Source: an uncultured Muribaculaceae bacterium (lineage in GTDB: Bacteria; Bacteroidota; Bacteroidia; Bacteroidales; Muribaculaceae). From it: a stretch of DNA of 64,000 nucleotides. The notes beneath the pieces are model-generated. The model saw only the letters and a program-made list of their open reading frames with translations. It was not told the DNA's origin and did not search any database. Of this stretch, positions 1-9,400 are shown piece by piece (the first letter of the stretch is position 1; every line of letters begins with the position of its first letter). The position numbers and the translations under genes were made by a program. The stretch lies in assembly GCA_944321685.1 (NCBI GenBank), contig CALUMH010000010.1, positions 19,093 to 83,092 of the forward strand, written 5' to 3'.

Positions 1-45
1 AGAAACTGCAAGTGCCAAGATAAGCAATTGCCTAAATTTTGTCAT
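1..45 (-). CDS. Partial exported protein, N-terminus only
   Basis: Reading leftwards from an ATG at 45, the first 15 codons give MTKFRQLLILALAVS and then the window ends. A charged start followed by a hydrophobic stretch is what a signal peptide or membrane anchor looks like. Nothing of the mature protein is visible, so no function can be given. It is divergent from grpE, with the palindromic repeat element lying between them. The call rests on this short run only. Confidence 0.45.
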   Translation of the reverse strand, partial: MTKFRQLLILALAVS

Positions 46-105
46 GAAATTGTAAGCTAAAGAGTGTAATAAGATATTGAAATAACTGTTGTTGGTGTCA
101 TGGGG

Positions 106-259
106 GTGTATCATAATTCCGACATTGGATTTGTCGAGACGATGTGCACATCGTCTCGATGGTGGTAGTGGTTGATTTACAATATGTTATACGATATAAT
201 GGTTGTAGAGACGCGATTAATCGCGTCTCTACGGGAGGCAAAATCGCATTTTGATACAC
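106..259. repeat. MITE-like palindromic intergenic element, copy 1
   Basis: The element starts GTGTATCATAATTC and ends with an imperfect inverted copy of that sequence (GATACAC at 253-259). Inside are two perfect palindromes: 26 bp at 134-159 (half-site TCGAGACGATGTG) and 28 bp at 205-232 (half-site GTAGAGACGCGATT). The same ends and the same two-palindrome layout recur at 56688-56835. A shorter relative is at 46373-46501. It encodes no protein. It fills most of the 277-bp gap upstream of grpE. Confidence 0.75.
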
Positions 260-322
260 TCTCATGACATTTTGGCAACATTTTTGATAGTGCTTTTGTG
301 TTGATAAGAATCAGAACTAATT

Positions 323-928
323 ATGGCAACAACAGATAACATCAAGCAAGAAGAACCACAGGCAACTGCTCCGCAAAAAGAGGAGGAAGTTGCTGCGGAA
401 CAAACCAAATCGGAAAACAACGAGAATGAGGCTGCGGCAGAAAAAACCGAGGCCAGTGACGAAGCAACCGAGCTTGGGAAAAAAGTGGAATTGCTTGAAA
501 AAGAACTTGAAAATTCTAAGAAAGAATATTTGTTCCTGATGGCTGAGTTTGATAACTTTAGGAAACGCACGTTGAAAGAGAAGTCGGAAATCATTAAAAA
601 CGGTGCCGAAAATGCCATGCGCGACTTGCTGCCGGTGATCGATGACTTTGAACGGGCGTTGAAAGCCATCGATGAAAATGGGGAACTCGACAGCTTGAAA
701 CAAGGTGTTGACTTGATTTATAATAAGTTCATGAAATACCTTGAGAAGAACGGCGTTAAACCCATCGACAGCACGGGCAAAGATTTCGATACCGAGTTGC
801 ATGAAGCCGTTACCACTTTCCCGGCATCCGACGAGTCGCAGAAGGGTAAGATTGTGGACACGGTGCAAACCGGCTACACGCTCAACGACAAGGTGCTGCG
901 CCATGCCAAGGTGGTAGTGGGGCAGTGA
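323..928 (+). CDS. grpE: GrpE nucleotide exchange factor
   Basis: A 201-residue cytoplasmic co-chaperone that releases ADP from DnaK. The first 55 residues are acidic and low complexity. A long coiled coil follows, then the GrpE signature region (DFERALKAIDENG about 111-123, FMKYLEKNGVKPID about 135-148, HEAV about 158-161) and the C-terminal beta domain ending in LRHAKVVVGQ. Length and order fit the family. dnaJ starts 74 bp downstream on the same strand, the usual Bacteroidales grpE-dnaJ pair. No convincing TAnnTTTG promoter was found just upstream. Confidence 0.97.
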   Translation: MATTDNIKQEEPQATAPQKEEEVAAEQTKSENNENEAAAEKTEASDEATELGKKVELLEKELENSKKEYLFLMAEFDNFRKRTLKEKSEIIKNGAENAMRDLLPVIDDFERALKAIDENGELDSLKQGVDLIYNKFMKYLEKNGVKPIDSTGKDFDTELHEAVTTFPASDESQKGKIVDTVQTGYTLNDKVLRHAKVVVGQ

Positions 929-1002
929 CCGCACGGGCGTGAAGTAGAGTGAGTGTGTGTGAATTGTGTGTTTTTTCAGAAAAAAGGTCTTGAACAACGA
1001 TA

Positions 1003-2163
1003 ATGGAGAAAAGAGATTATTATGAAGTGCTTGGAGTGTCGAAGAATGTGACACCCGAAGAACTTAAAAAGGCATACCGCAAGAAGGCCATCGAGTACCA
1101 CCCCGACCGCCAGCAAGGGAAGTCGGAGGCCGAAAAGAAAGAGGCCGAGGAGAAATTCAAGGAGGCTGCCGAGGCATACGACGTGCTCAGCAACCCCGAG
1201 AAACGTGCGCGTTACGACCAGTTTGGCCACAACATGGGCAATATGGGCGGCGGCGGTTTCAGCGGCGGCGGAATGTCGATGGAAGACATATTCTCGCAGT
1301 TTGGCGACATATTTGGCGGCTTTGGCGGTTTCGGCGGCTTTGGTTCGTCGGGTAGCAGTAGCCGTCCGCGCCAGAACCGCGGCACCGATTTGCGCGTGAA
1401 GGTGAAAGTCACCCTGCAAGATGTGGCGCATGGCGTGGAAAAGAAACTGAAAATTCCGCACTACGTGGCTTGTTCGGCTTGTAACGGCACGGGTGCGAAG
1501 AACGGCACTGCATTTACCACCTGCTCCACCTGCCACGGCTCGGGCGTGGTGAGCCAAGTGAAGCAAACCATCCTCGGTACCATGCGCACACAAGGACCGT
1601 GCCCCACTTGCGGCGGCGAGGGACGCATAATTCAAGACCGTTGCACGGTCTGCGGCGGCGAAGGTATTGTAAAGCAAGACGACGTGGTGACGGTCAATAT
1701 TCCTGCCGGCGTGGCCGAGGGCATGACGCTTAGTATGCGCGGCAAGGGAAATGCAGCCCGCCATGGCGGCGTTCCGGGCGACCTGCTCATAGTAATCGAG
1801 GAGGAGAAGGATGCCGAGTTGATGCGTGACGAAAATGACTTGATATACAACCTCATGCTCGATATTCCTACCGCCGTGTTTGGCGGCAAGGTTGAGGTTC
1901 CTACCGTTGACGGCAAGGCGCGGCTTACCATAGAACCTGGCACGCAGCCTGGCAAGATATTACGTTTGCGCGGAAAAGGTTTGCCCTCGCCCAATGGCTA
2001 TGGCAATGGCGATTTGCTTGTCAATGTGATGGTATATATCCCCGAAAAACTCACTGCCGATGAGAAAGCGGCATTCGAGAAGTTGAAAGGACAGCCCGAC
2101 ATTACGCCAAACGAGAATGAGAAAAAGCGCATCTTCAGCCGGTTACGCCATTTGTTCGACTGA
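1003..2163 (+). CDS. dnaJ: DnaJ (Hsp40) co-chaperone
   Basis: A 386-residue type I Hsp40 that delivers substrates to DnaK and stimulates its ATPase. The J domain (about 1-70) carries the HPD motif in YHPDRQQG. It is followed by a Gly/Phe-rich linker (about 80-125). The zinc domain has four CxxCxGxG repeats in order: [24 protein letters not shown] and CTVCGGEG. The C-terminal substrate-binding domains complete the protein. It lies 74 bp behind grpE, probably in one transcript, and ends just before a strong hairpin terminator at 2185-2225. Confidence 0.98.
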   Translation: MEKRDYYEVLGVSKNVTPEELKKAYRKKAIEYHPDRQQGKSEAEKKEAEEKFKEAAEAYDVLSNPEKRARYDQFGHNMGNMGGGGFSGGGMSMEDIFSQFGDIFGGFGGFGGFGSSGSSSRPRQNRGTDLRVKVKVTLQDVAHGVEKKLKIPHYVACSACNGTGAKNGTAFTTCSTCHGSGVVSQVKQTILGTMRTQGPCPTCGGEGRIIQDRCTVCGGEGIVKQDDVVTVNIPAGVAEGMTLSMRGKGNAARHGGVPGDLLIVIEEEKDAELMRDENDLIYNLMLDIPTAVFGGKVEVPTVDGKARLTIEPGTQPGKILRLRGKGLPSPNGYGNGDLLVNVMVYIPEKLTADEKAAFEKLKGQPDITPNENEKKRIFSRLRHLFD

Positions 2164-2184
2164 TTGTGTGTCATATAAAAAAAT

Positions 2185-2225
2185 AACAGGGTGTGGGAAA
2201 CATATGGAATTTCCTGCACCCTGTT
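2185..2225 (+). terminator. Terminator after dnaJ
   Basis: AACAGGGTG (2185-2193) pairs with CACCCTGTT (2217-2225). The inner GGAAA/TTTCC pairing extends the stem. T-rich sequence follows. The position, 22 bp after the dnaJ stop, suits the end of the grpE-dnaJ transcript. Confidence 0.7.
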
Positions 2226-2349
2226 TCGTTGGTTATATAGTGTTTTTCATGGTGAATGGCTGATTGTGCGATTTCGTGTGATGCAAAGTTAGGGTGTCGA
2301 TATGCAATATTGTTGCACATCATTGTTAAAAACAGTTTCTTTAGCTGCA

Positions 2350-2381
2350 TTTGCACAAGACAAAAAGTGTGGCTAATTTTG
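2350..2381 (+). promoter_or_regulatory. Bacteroidota-type promoter for uvrD
   Basis: The -33 element TTTG (2350-2353) and the -7 element TAATTTTG (2374-2381) are separated by exactly 20 bp. The predicted transcript starts near 2388. This lies inside the 5' extension of the open frame, which starts at a TTG at 2351, and therefore argues for the later start at 2408. Confidence 0.75.
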
Positions 2382-2407
2382 CAACGGCATTTACGAGAAT
2401 AACAATT

Positions 2408-4732
2408 TTGGAAGAATATTTGAATGAACTCAACGAGCAGCAGCGTGCTGCGGTGGAGTACCTCGACGGGCCGCAATTGGTGATTGCCGGAGCCGGGTCG
2501 GGGAAAACGCGTGTGCTTACATATAAAATAGTGCATCTGCTTAATCACGGGTATGAGCCTTACCGCATAATGGCATTGACGTTTACCAACAAGGCCGCCC
2601 GTGAAATGAAGGAACGTATTGCCGCACTGGTCGATGCCGATGTTGCAGGGCAATTGTGGATGGGTACGTTTCACTCCATATTCTCCCGAATTTTGAGACG
2701 AAATGCCGACCGTATAGGTTTCGGCCGGGATTTCACGATATACGACACCACCGACTCGAAGTCGCTCATCAAGACCATAATACGTGATATGGGACTTGAC
2801 GAGAAAGTGTACGTGGCATCGGATATTCAGTCTCGTATTTCCAAGGTGAAAAATGCACTTGTTTCTCCCGATGATTATGCTCATGACCGTGATTTGCTTG
2901 AGGGAGACCGCCGAGCCCGTCGTCCTCGCCTGGTGGATGTGTATCGCGGATATTGTGATCGGTGCCGCATTGCCGGTGCGATGGATTTCGATGACTTGCT
3001 GTATTATACCAATGTGTTGCTGCGCGATAATCCCGATGTGCTTGATCGCTATCGCGATTTCTTCCGTTACCTGCTTGTCGATGAGTACCAGGATACCAAT
3101 TTCGCGCAACACCTCATAGTGTCGAAATTGACCAAGGACAAAGGAAACTTATGTGTGGTGGGAGACGATGCGCAAAGCATATACTCGTTCCGTGGGGCGA
3201 ATATTTCCAATATCATCAACATGGGCAAGTATTACGATGGGCTGCGCGTGTTCAAGCTCGAACAAAATTACCGTTCCACGCAAAATATACTTGATGCCGC
3301 CAACAGCCTTATCGACAAGAACACCGAACAGATAAGGAAGCATATATTCTCGGACAATAGCCGCGGCACCAAGGTGCAGGTGATAGAGGCTTATTCCGAT
3401 TTCGAGGAAAGTTATATCGTGGCCAACCGTATCATTACATTACGGGCAACTCAAGGCGATGGCTATGACCGTTTTGCAGTGCTTTACCGCACCAATGCAC
3501 AGTCGCGTGTGCTTGAAGAGGCTTTGCGCAAGCGTAATATACCGTATCGCATATATGGCGGTCAGTCGTTCTACCAGCGCAAGGAGATCAAAGATGCTAT
3601 TTCATACTTCCGTCTTGCTGTAAACCCCGACGATGACGAGGCTTTGAGGCGCATAATCAATTATCCGGCTCGCGGTATAGGAGAGACCACCGTCGGCAAG
3701 TTGGTGAAAGCTTCGATAAAAGGTGGTGTGAGTATATGGCGGGTGCTGTGTGACTTGCAGGCTTATAATGTGGATGTCAACGCCGGTACACGGCGTAAAC
3801 TCGAAGCGTTCAGAGACATGGTGCGTGGGTTTGTCGAGGAGAACGCTTCGGGCATTGATGCCGACGAGCTTGGCAAGGAGATTGTCAAGAGAACCGGGTT
3901 GATTGCCATAATGGAAAGTGACAAGACTCCCGAAAATATAAGCCGCAAGGAAAATCTCACCGAGTTGCTTAACAGCCTTGATGATTTCGTGCGAACCAAG
4001 GAGGAGGAAGAGAATAGCGATGAAACGAAAATGTCGAATTTCCTTGCCGGGGTATCGTTGTTAACCGACCAGGATCGTGACGACGACGGTAATGGCGAAG
4101 CTGCCGTTACGCTGATGACCGTGCATGCTGCCAAGGGGCTTGAATTTAAGAACGTGATTATAGTGGGTGTTGAGGAAAACCTGTTTCCCTCGGCAATGAG
4201 CAGCGACTCCATTGCCGGAATTGAGGAGGAACGCCGCTTGCTTTATGTTGCCATTACCCGGGCGCAGGTCACTTGCACTATCACATATGCCCGTTCTCGT
4301 TACCGCAACGGGCAGACGCAGACGTGCACTGCCAGCCGTTTCATTCGCGACATGGATTCGCGCTACCTCTCGGTATCATCTTCTTCGACATCCTATACAA
4401 AAAAGGAAGAGCCGAAATCACAATTCAGGTGGGAAAATGGTCGCTTGTCGAAAATTGGCGATGATGCCAAGCCTCGTGAGCAGTTCAGAATCAAACAGGA
4501 ACCGACGCGCCGGCCTGCTGTATCGCAACCTGCCGCCGATAACGGAGATTTCAGCGTGCATGAGGTATCGGAATTATATCAGGGTATGGCTATCGAACAT
4601 TCGCGTTTTGGCGCAGGAACTATCATCAGCATAGAAACCGGCGGAAGTGCCGATGCCAAGATAATAGTGGACTTTGGCGACATTGGCATTAAGACGCTTA
4701 TACTTAAATTCGCCCGCTTCAAGATAATGTAA
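2408..4732 (+). CDS. uvrD: UvrD/PcrA-type superfamily 1 DNA helicase
   Basis: An ATP-dependent 3'-5' helicase for excision repair and removal of proteins from DNA, about 774 residues. Visible motifs are Q/NEQQRAAV near the start, Walker A GAGSGKTR, motif Ia TFTNKAAREMKER, motif II VDEYQDTN, motif III GDDAQSIYSFRGA, motif IV YRSTQ, motif V TVHAAKGLEF and motif VI VAITRAQ. The C-terminus carries a Tudor-like tail (EHSRFGAGTI). A promoter at 2350-2381 overlaps the longest reading frame, so the TTG at 2408 is chosen. It places NELNEQQRAAV at the usual distance from the N-terminus. Confidence 0.95.
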   Translation: MEEYLNELNEQQRAAVEYLDGPQLVIAGAGSGKTRVLTYKIVHLLNHGYEPYRIMALTFTNKAAREMKERIAALVDADVAGQLWMGTFHSIFSRILRRNADRIGFGRDFTIYDTTDSKSLIKTIIRDMGLDEKVYVASDIQSRISKVKNALVSPDDYAHDRDLLEGDRRARRPRLVDVYRGYCDRCRIAGAMDFDDLLYYTNVLLRDNPDVLDRYRDFFRYLLVDEYQDTNFAQHLIVSKLTKDKGNLCVVGDDAQSIYSFRGANISNIINMGKYYDGLRVFKLEQNYRSTQNILDAANSLIDKNTEQIRKHIFSDNSRGTKVQVIEAYSDFEESYIVANRIITLRATQGDGYDRFAVLYRTNAQSRVLEEALRKRNIPYRIYGGQSFYQRKEIKDAISYFRLAVNPDDDEALRRIINYPARGIGETTVGKLVKASIKGGVSIWRVLCDLQAYNVDVNAGTRRKLEAFRDMVRGFVEENASGIDADELGKEIVKRTGLIAIMESDKTPENISRKENLTELLNSLDDFVRTKEEEENSDETKMSNFLAGVSLLTDQDRDDDGNGEAAVTLMTVHAAKGLEFKNVIIVGVEENLFPSAMSSDSIAGIEEERRLLYVAITRAQVTCTITYARSRYRNGQTQTCTASRFIRDMDSRYLSVSSSSTSYTKKEEPKSQFRWENGRLSKIGDDAKPREQFRIKQEPTRRPAVSQPAADNGDFSVHEVSELYQGMAIEHSRFGAGTIISIETGGSADAKIIVDFGDIGIKTLILKFARFKIM

Positions 4733-4796
4733 CGCTACCCCATGCCGGTTGTGTGGGCTTAGTGGAATTATAAATAAGACAAATAACGAGATAACA

Positions 4797-5960
4797 ATGG
4801 AAAAATATATCGACTTGGAGGCTTATCCTACGCCTTATTATATCGTGTATGAAGACAGGTTGCGCCGCAATCTCGACCTGATTTCACACGTTGCATCGGA
4901 GGCCGGTGTGAAGATAATCATGGCGTTTAAGGCCAATGCGCTGTGGCGCACATTCGGCGTGATGCGCGAGTATGGGGTGGCTTCAACTGCAAGTTCGTTG
5001 AATGAAATGTGGCTTGCCAACGAGGAACTTGGCTGCCTTGCTCATACTTATTGTCCGGCATACACCGATGAGACCATAGGGAAGTATCTCGAAGGCAGTT
5101 CTCACATCACATTCAACAGCGTGTCTCAGGCACGGCGTTTTTATGGCGATGTTGAGCGGTTTAACGCTGCCGGGGGGCACCGTGTGAGTTGTGGGTTGCG
5201 CATAAATCCCATGTGCTCGGTTATCGATACCGACATATACAATCCTTGTTGTCCCGGGTCGCGGTTTGGTGTCACTGCTGATGAAATTGACGAATTGCCC
5301 GACTTTATCGAGGGCTTTCACTTTCATGCCTTGTGCGAATCCACTTCTTATGACCTTGAACGTGTGCTTGAAGTCGTTGAGGAGAAGTTTGGCAAGTATT
5401 TGCCAAGGCTGAAGTGGATAAATATGGGGGGCGGCCACTTGATGACACGTGAAGGATATGACACAGGGCATCTCATCGGTTTGTTGCGCCGTTTCAAGCA
5501 GCGTCACCCCGGACTTGAAGTGATACTTGAACCGGGCAGTGCATTCACGTGGCGCACGGGCGACCTTATTGCATCGGTTGTCGATGTGGTGGAGAACAGC
5601 GGCATCAAAACGGCAATCGTCGATGCGTCGTTTGCCTGCCATATGCCCGATTGCCTTGAAATGCCATATAAGCCCACGATTACCGAGGCGTTACCTGAGG
5701 TTGTGCCGAGCAGTGAAAACAATTACCGCATGGGCGGAAACTCATGCCTAAGCGGTGATTTTGTGGGCGATTGGAGCTTTGCCGCCCCGTTGCGACCAGG
5801 CGACCGCCTGACGTTTGAGGACATGAACCATTATACCACGGTTAAAACCAATATGTTCAACGGCATCAGCCACCCGTCAATCCTGTATGTTCACTGTGAC
5901 GGCCAAGTGGAAGTGCTGCGTGAATACACTTATGTCGATTACAAATCCCGAATGGACTGA
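4797..5960 (+). CDS. nspC: Carboxynorspermidine/carboxyspermidine decarboxylase
   Basis: A PLP enzyme of the alanine-racemase-fold decarboxylase family (387 residues) that removes CO2 from carboxy(nor)spermidine in the aspartate-semialdehyde route to polyamines. Lys45 in IIMAFKANALW is the expected PLP lysine. FHALCES, GGGH and EPGSAFTW match NspC motifs. The ATG at 4797 begins MEKYIDLEAYPTPYYIVYED, which fits the family start, whereas the longer frame would add an unrelated leader. The partner synthase lies 20 kb away at 24890-26086 and not next door. The 3' end overlaps the convergent MGMT gene by 22 bp. Confidence 0.93.
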   Translation: MEKYIDLEAYPTPYYIVYEDRLRRNLDLISHVASEAGVKIIMAFKANALWRTFGVMREYGVASTASSLNEMWLANEELGCLAHTYCPAYTDETIGKYLEGSSHITFNSVSQARRFYGDVERFNAAGGHRVSCGLRINPMCSVIDTDIYNPCCPGSRFGVTADEIDELPDFIEGFHFHALCESTSYDLERVLEVVEEKFGKYLPRLKWINMGGGHLMTREGYDTGHLIGLLRRFKQRHPGLEVILEPGSAFTWRTGDLIASVVDVVENSGIKTAIVDASFACHMPDCLEMPYKPTITEALPEVVPSSENNYRMGGNSCLSGDFVGDWSFAAPLRPGDRLTFEDMNHYTTVKTNMFNGISHPSILYVHCDGQVEVLREYTYVDYKSRMD

Positions 5961-6478
5961 TTGTGGAATAGGGAACCGGCTTCCAAAGCCAAAAGGTAAC
6001 GCTTGGCTTCGATGCCGCCGCCGAAGCCGGTGAGCGACCCGTCGCTGCCCACCACGCGGTGGCATGGGGCAATTATCGATATGGCATTGGCTCCGTTGGC
6101 ATTGGCTACGGCACGCACCGATTGCGGTATGCCCAGTCTGCGAGCCATTTCGCCATAGGAAATTGTCTGCCCGTAGGGTATCATGAGCAGTAGTTGCCAC
6201 ACCTTCAGTTGGAACGGTGTGCCTGCAAACCGTAGCGGAATGTCGAATGTCGTCCTTTCCCGTCGGAAGTATTCGTCGAGTTGCCTTGCCGCTTTTTGTG
6301 TCACAGGCGACGGTATTTCTTCGTAATCGGCTTGCAACAATCGTTGCAACCGCTTGTCAACCCGTCCGGGATGTTTCTCATCCGTCCAATTGCAAAGACA
6401 TAAATCACCGCCTATAGAACCAAGTAACAATTTTCCGCAAGGCGAATTGTAATGCTGTATGAAGATTTTGTTTTTCAT
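5939..6478 (-). CDS. ogt: Methylated-DNA-protein-cysteine methyltransferase
   Basis: A 179-residue suicide repair protein that transfers the alkyl group from O6-alkylguanine in DNA to its own cysteine. The active site PCHRVV is intact, with Cys139. The helix-turn-helix recognition region (YGQTISYGEMARRLG, about 102-116, and RAVANANGAN about 122-131) precedes it. The C-terminal GFGGGIEAKRYLLALE is typical of the family. It probably shares a transcript with the MFS gene immediately upstream (3-bp gap). There is no AdaA-type regulatory domain. Confidence 0.95.
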   Translation of the reverse strand: MKNKIFIQHYNSPCGKLLLGSIGGDLCLCNWTDEKHPGRVDKRLQRLLQADYEEIPSPVTQKAARQLDEYFRRERTTFDIPLRFAGTPFQLKVWQLLLMIPYGQTISYGEMARRLGIPQSVRAVANANGANAISIIAPCHRVVGSDGSLTGFGGGIEAKRYLLALEAGSLFHNQSIRDL

Positions 6479-6481
6479 GTG

Positions 6482-7705
6482 TCATTGTATTTTGACAGGC
6501 CGCACGTCGGGCAGGAAGAGTGCTATGACTCCAAGCAGTGGCAGCCATGTGCTTACTTCAAAAATAAATTCGATGCTTGTAAAGTCGGCAAGCCAACCGA
6601 AGAATGCCGACCCTATGCCGCCCAATCCGAACATCAGGCCGAAGAATATTCCGGCCACCATGCCCACTTTGTCGGGCATCAGGTCGGTGGCATATACAAC
6701 AATGGCCGAAAATGCCGATGCTATTATCAGCCCCGACATGATTGCAGTGACTATGGTCCACGGCAGGTTGAGGTATGGCATGGCAAGTGTGAATGGTGCG
6801 GCTCCGAGTATCGAGAAAATGATGACATACTTGCGCCCGTAGCGGTCGCCCATGAAACCGCCCATCAGCGTGCCGGCCGCAAATGCCGCAAGGTAGGCAA
6901 ACAGGCAATATTGCGACTGCTGCACCGTGATGTCGAATTTTTCCATCAGGTAGAATGTGAAATAGCTTGTCATGCAGGCGTTGAAGAAATATTTCGAGAA
7001 TATCATCAGCACCAGTATCCACATGGCCACCCTTACGGTGTGTGCAGGCAAAGCCGTTGTGGCAACAGCCTGCCGTACACGCCGCCCCGCCCGTTGTCCG
7101 GCAAGTATGAGGCTGTACCACCCGCCTACTCTGAAGAGCAGCAGCGAGGCGAGCATGGCCGCCAAGGCAAACCACCCCACGGCGTGTTGCCCGTAGGGTA
7201 TGACTATCAGTGCCGCAAGCAACGGGCCGAATGCACTGCCGCCGTTGCCGCCCACCTGAAATATTGATTGTGCGAGGCTCTTTTTGCCGCCCGATGCCAG
7301 TTGTGCCACTCGCGATGCCTCGGGGTGGAACACCGACGATCCGCATCCTATCAATGCCACCGAAAGCAGTATCAACCCGAAATTGGGAGCAAATGCGAGT
7401 GCCAGCAATCCGATGAGTGTGAAACACATGCCGGCCGATAACGAGTAGGGCTGTGGCCGACGGTCGGCATATTGCCCCACAAATGGTTGCAATACCGAAG
7501 AAGTGAGTTGGAACACAAGTGTTATCACGCCTATTTGGGCAAACGAGAAACTATATCGCTCCTTCAACAAAGGGTAAATGGCCGGTATCACCGACTGTAT
7601 CATATCGTTAAGCAAGTGGCACACGCCCATTGTAAACAAAATTGCATATGCCGTACCCTCGGCCACTTGCGGGTGCCCCTTAATCTTTTCCAGTATCTTG
7701 TTCAT
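6482..7705 (-). CDS. MFS efflux transporter, fosmidomycin-resistance (Fsr) type
   Basis: A polytopic inner-membrane protein with about 12 hydrophobic segments (407 residues). The sequence resembles the Fsr subgroup: GVCHLLNDMIQSVIPAIYP in the first helix, QPFVGQYADRRP after helix 2, and GCGSSVFHPEASR. The Fsr family exports fosmidomycin and other small drugs, but the substrate here is not known. The ATG at 7705 (MNKILEKIKG) is preferred over the upstream start at 7780, which would add a non-homologous leader. It is transcribed ahead of the MGMT gene. Confidence 0.88.
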   Translation of the reverse strand: MNKILEKIKGHPQVAEGTAYAILFTMGVCHLLNDMIQSVIPAIYPLLKERYSFSFAQIGVITLVFQLTSSVLQPFVGQYADRRPQPYSLSAGMCFTLIGLLALAFAPNFGLILLSVALIGCGSSVFHPEASRVAQLASGGKKSLAQSIFQVGGNGGSAFGPLLAALIVIPYGQHAVGWFALAAMLASLLLFRVGGWYSLILAGQRAGRRVRQAVATTALPAHTVRVAMWILVLMIFSKYFFNACMTSYFTFYLMEKFDITVQQSQYCLFAYLAAFAAGTLMGGFMGDRYGRKYVIIFSILGAAPFTLAMPYLNLPWTIVTAIMSGLIIASAFSAIVVYATDLMPDKVGMVAGIFFGLMFGLGGIGSAFFGWLADFTSIEFIFEVSTWLPLLGVIALFLPDVRPVKIQ

Positions 7706-7849
7706 AATAATCCTTGCAATCTCCAAACTTGGAGCCATAAATCGGCAATGCAAAATTATGCCATTACTTTCACACTGCAAACAAAAATCAGCTTTTCAGT
7801 TCATCCCGTCAAGCATGTGCATGAAAAAATCAAAAAAACGGGGGGTAAA

Positions 7850-7881
7850 TTTGCCTAAAGCGACAATAAAGTGTAATTTTG
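7850..7881 (+). promoter_or_regulatory. Promoter of trigger factor gene
   Basis: TTTG (7850-7853), 20 bp, TAATTTTG (7874-7881). The start codon is 59 bp beyond the -7 element. Confidence 0.8.
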
Positions 7882-7939
7882 CACTCCGATAGAGTTCTGT
7901 GTTTCAAGAATATTAACAAAACATTATATAAAGAGGTAA

Positions 7940-9319
7940 ATGAACGTAACATTGGAAAAGGTGGGTAACGTGAACGGTTTTATCACGGTATCGATCGAAG
8001 CAAATGACTATCAAGACAAGGTAAAGAAGGAATTGAAGACAATCGGCCTGCGTCATCCGGAACGCGGTTTCCGCCCCGGACACGTGCCAATGGCATTGTT
8101 GCAAAAGAAATATGGCCGCGAGGCTTTGGTTGAAACCATCAACCGCGAGGCTTATGACGCTCTTGTAAAGCATATCCAGGACAACAAGCTCAACATTCTT
8201 GGCGACCCGATGATTGCCAATGCCGCCGACCTTGTGTGGGAAAACGGCAACGACTTCAATATCAAGTTTGAAGTGGGCTTGGCTCCCGAAATCACTTATG
8301 CCGTAAGCAAGGATACCACTATCCCTTACTATAATATCGAGGTGAGCGATGAAATGCTCAAGAAGAACGATGAGATGCTGCTAAGCCGTGCAGGCAAGCA
8401 GGTACCGGGTGAGGAAGTTGATGAAACGGCACTTGTCAAGGGTTCGATGGTGGAATTGAACGAGGACGGCTCGGTAAAGGAAGACGGTATAAGCGTGGAA
8501 AATACCATTGTATCGCCGCAACACTTCAAGGCCGATGATCAAAAAGCTCTGTTTGCCGGCAAGAAGGTCGGCGACGAAGTGGTGTTCAATCCGTGGGCTA
8601 CTTGCGAAGGCAGTGCAGTAGAATTGGCTTCGATGCTTAATACCGACAAGGACAAGGTGGCAGAAATGAAGTCAAACTTCAAGATGACTATCAAGGAAAT
8701 CCTTGTGGTTAAGAAAGCCGAACACAATCAGGAATTCTATGACGAAGTATTCGGAACCAGCAAGATTACAAGCGAAGAAGAATATTTCGCAAAACTGAAG
8801 GAAAATATAGCCAACCAAATGAAAGGCGACAGCAACTACCGTTTCACCATCGATGCCCGCAAGGCCATAATGGACAAGGTGGGTGTGTTGGAATTACCTG
8901 CCGATTTCTTGAAACGCTGGTTGTTGCGCCAGGATGACAAGAAGCACACTCCCGAGACCATCGATGCCGACTTCGAGAAAATGACTCCCGACTTGTGCTG
9001 GCAATTGGTTAAGGAGAAGATTGTGCGCGACCTTGCAGTGAAGGTTGAAGAAGCCGATTTCTTGAATATCGCCAAGTTGATTGCTGTGCAGCAATTCGCA
9101 CAATATGGCATGACCAATCTGCCCGACGACGTGGTAGAACGTTACGCCAAGGAAATCCTCGACAACAAAGAATACCGTCAGCGCATTGCCGAGCGTGCCG
9201 TTGAAGACAAAATGTATGCAGGCATAAAGGAAGCTGTCAACATCGAAGAAAAGAGCATCAGCGTTGACGACTTCAATGCCCTCTTCAAGGCGGAAGAAGA
9301 AACTGCTGCCGCTGAATAA
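7940..9319 (+). CDS. tig: Trigger factor
   Basis: A ribosome-associated chaperone that meets nascent chains at the exit tunnel (459 residues). The ribosome-binding N-domain begins MNVTLEKVGNVNGFITVSI and contains the FRPGHVP loop, the Bacteroidota counterpart of the GFRxGxxP signature. A degenerate PPIase-like middle part and a helical, lysine/glutamate-rich C-terminal chaperone domain follow. Length fits the family. It is monocistronic, with its own promoter at 7850-7881 and a strong terminator at 9343-9388. Confidence 0.95.
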   Translation: MNVTLEKVGNVNGFITVSIEANDYQDKVKKELKTIGLRHPERGFRPGHVPMALLQKKYGREALVETINREAYDALVKHIQDNKLNILGDPMIANAADLVWENGNDFNIKFEVGLAPEITYAVSKDTTIPYYNIEVSDEMLKKNDEMLLSRAGKQVPGEEVDETALVKGSMVELNEDGSVKEDGISVENTIVSPQHFKADDQKALFAGKKVGDEVVFNPWATCEGSAVELASMLNTDKDKVAEMKSNFKMTIKEILVVKKAEHNQEFYDEVFGTSKITSEEEYFAKLKENIANQMKGDSNYRFTIDARKAIMDKVGVLELPADFLKRWLLRQDDKKHTPETIDADFEKMTPDLCWQLVKEKIVRDLAVKVEEADFLNIAKLIAVQQFAQYGMTNLPDDVVERYAKEILDNKEYRQRIAERAVEDKMYAGIKEAVNIEEKSISVDDFNALFKAEEETAAAE

Positions 9320-9342
9320 ATCCCGACGGCGCAGAACGACAT

Positions 9343-9388
9343 AAAAAGACAAAAGGCAAAGAACTGTTTCTTTGCCTTTTGTCTTTTT
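9343..9388. terminator. Bidirectional terminator between tig and the convergent STAND operon
   Basis: AAAAAGACAAAAGGCAAAGA (9343-9362) pairs with its complement ending at 9388 across a very short loop. T-runs occur on both strands, so it can serve tig (+) and the minus-strand operon ending at 9401. Confidence 0.85.
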
Positions 9389-9400
9389 TATATCGTTCGG

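Noticed and set aside
6452..7267. Plus-strand open frame of 271 codons
   Set aside because: Antisense to the MFS gene. It is rich in His, Cys and Arg without motifs, and the opposite strand has clear transporter helices.
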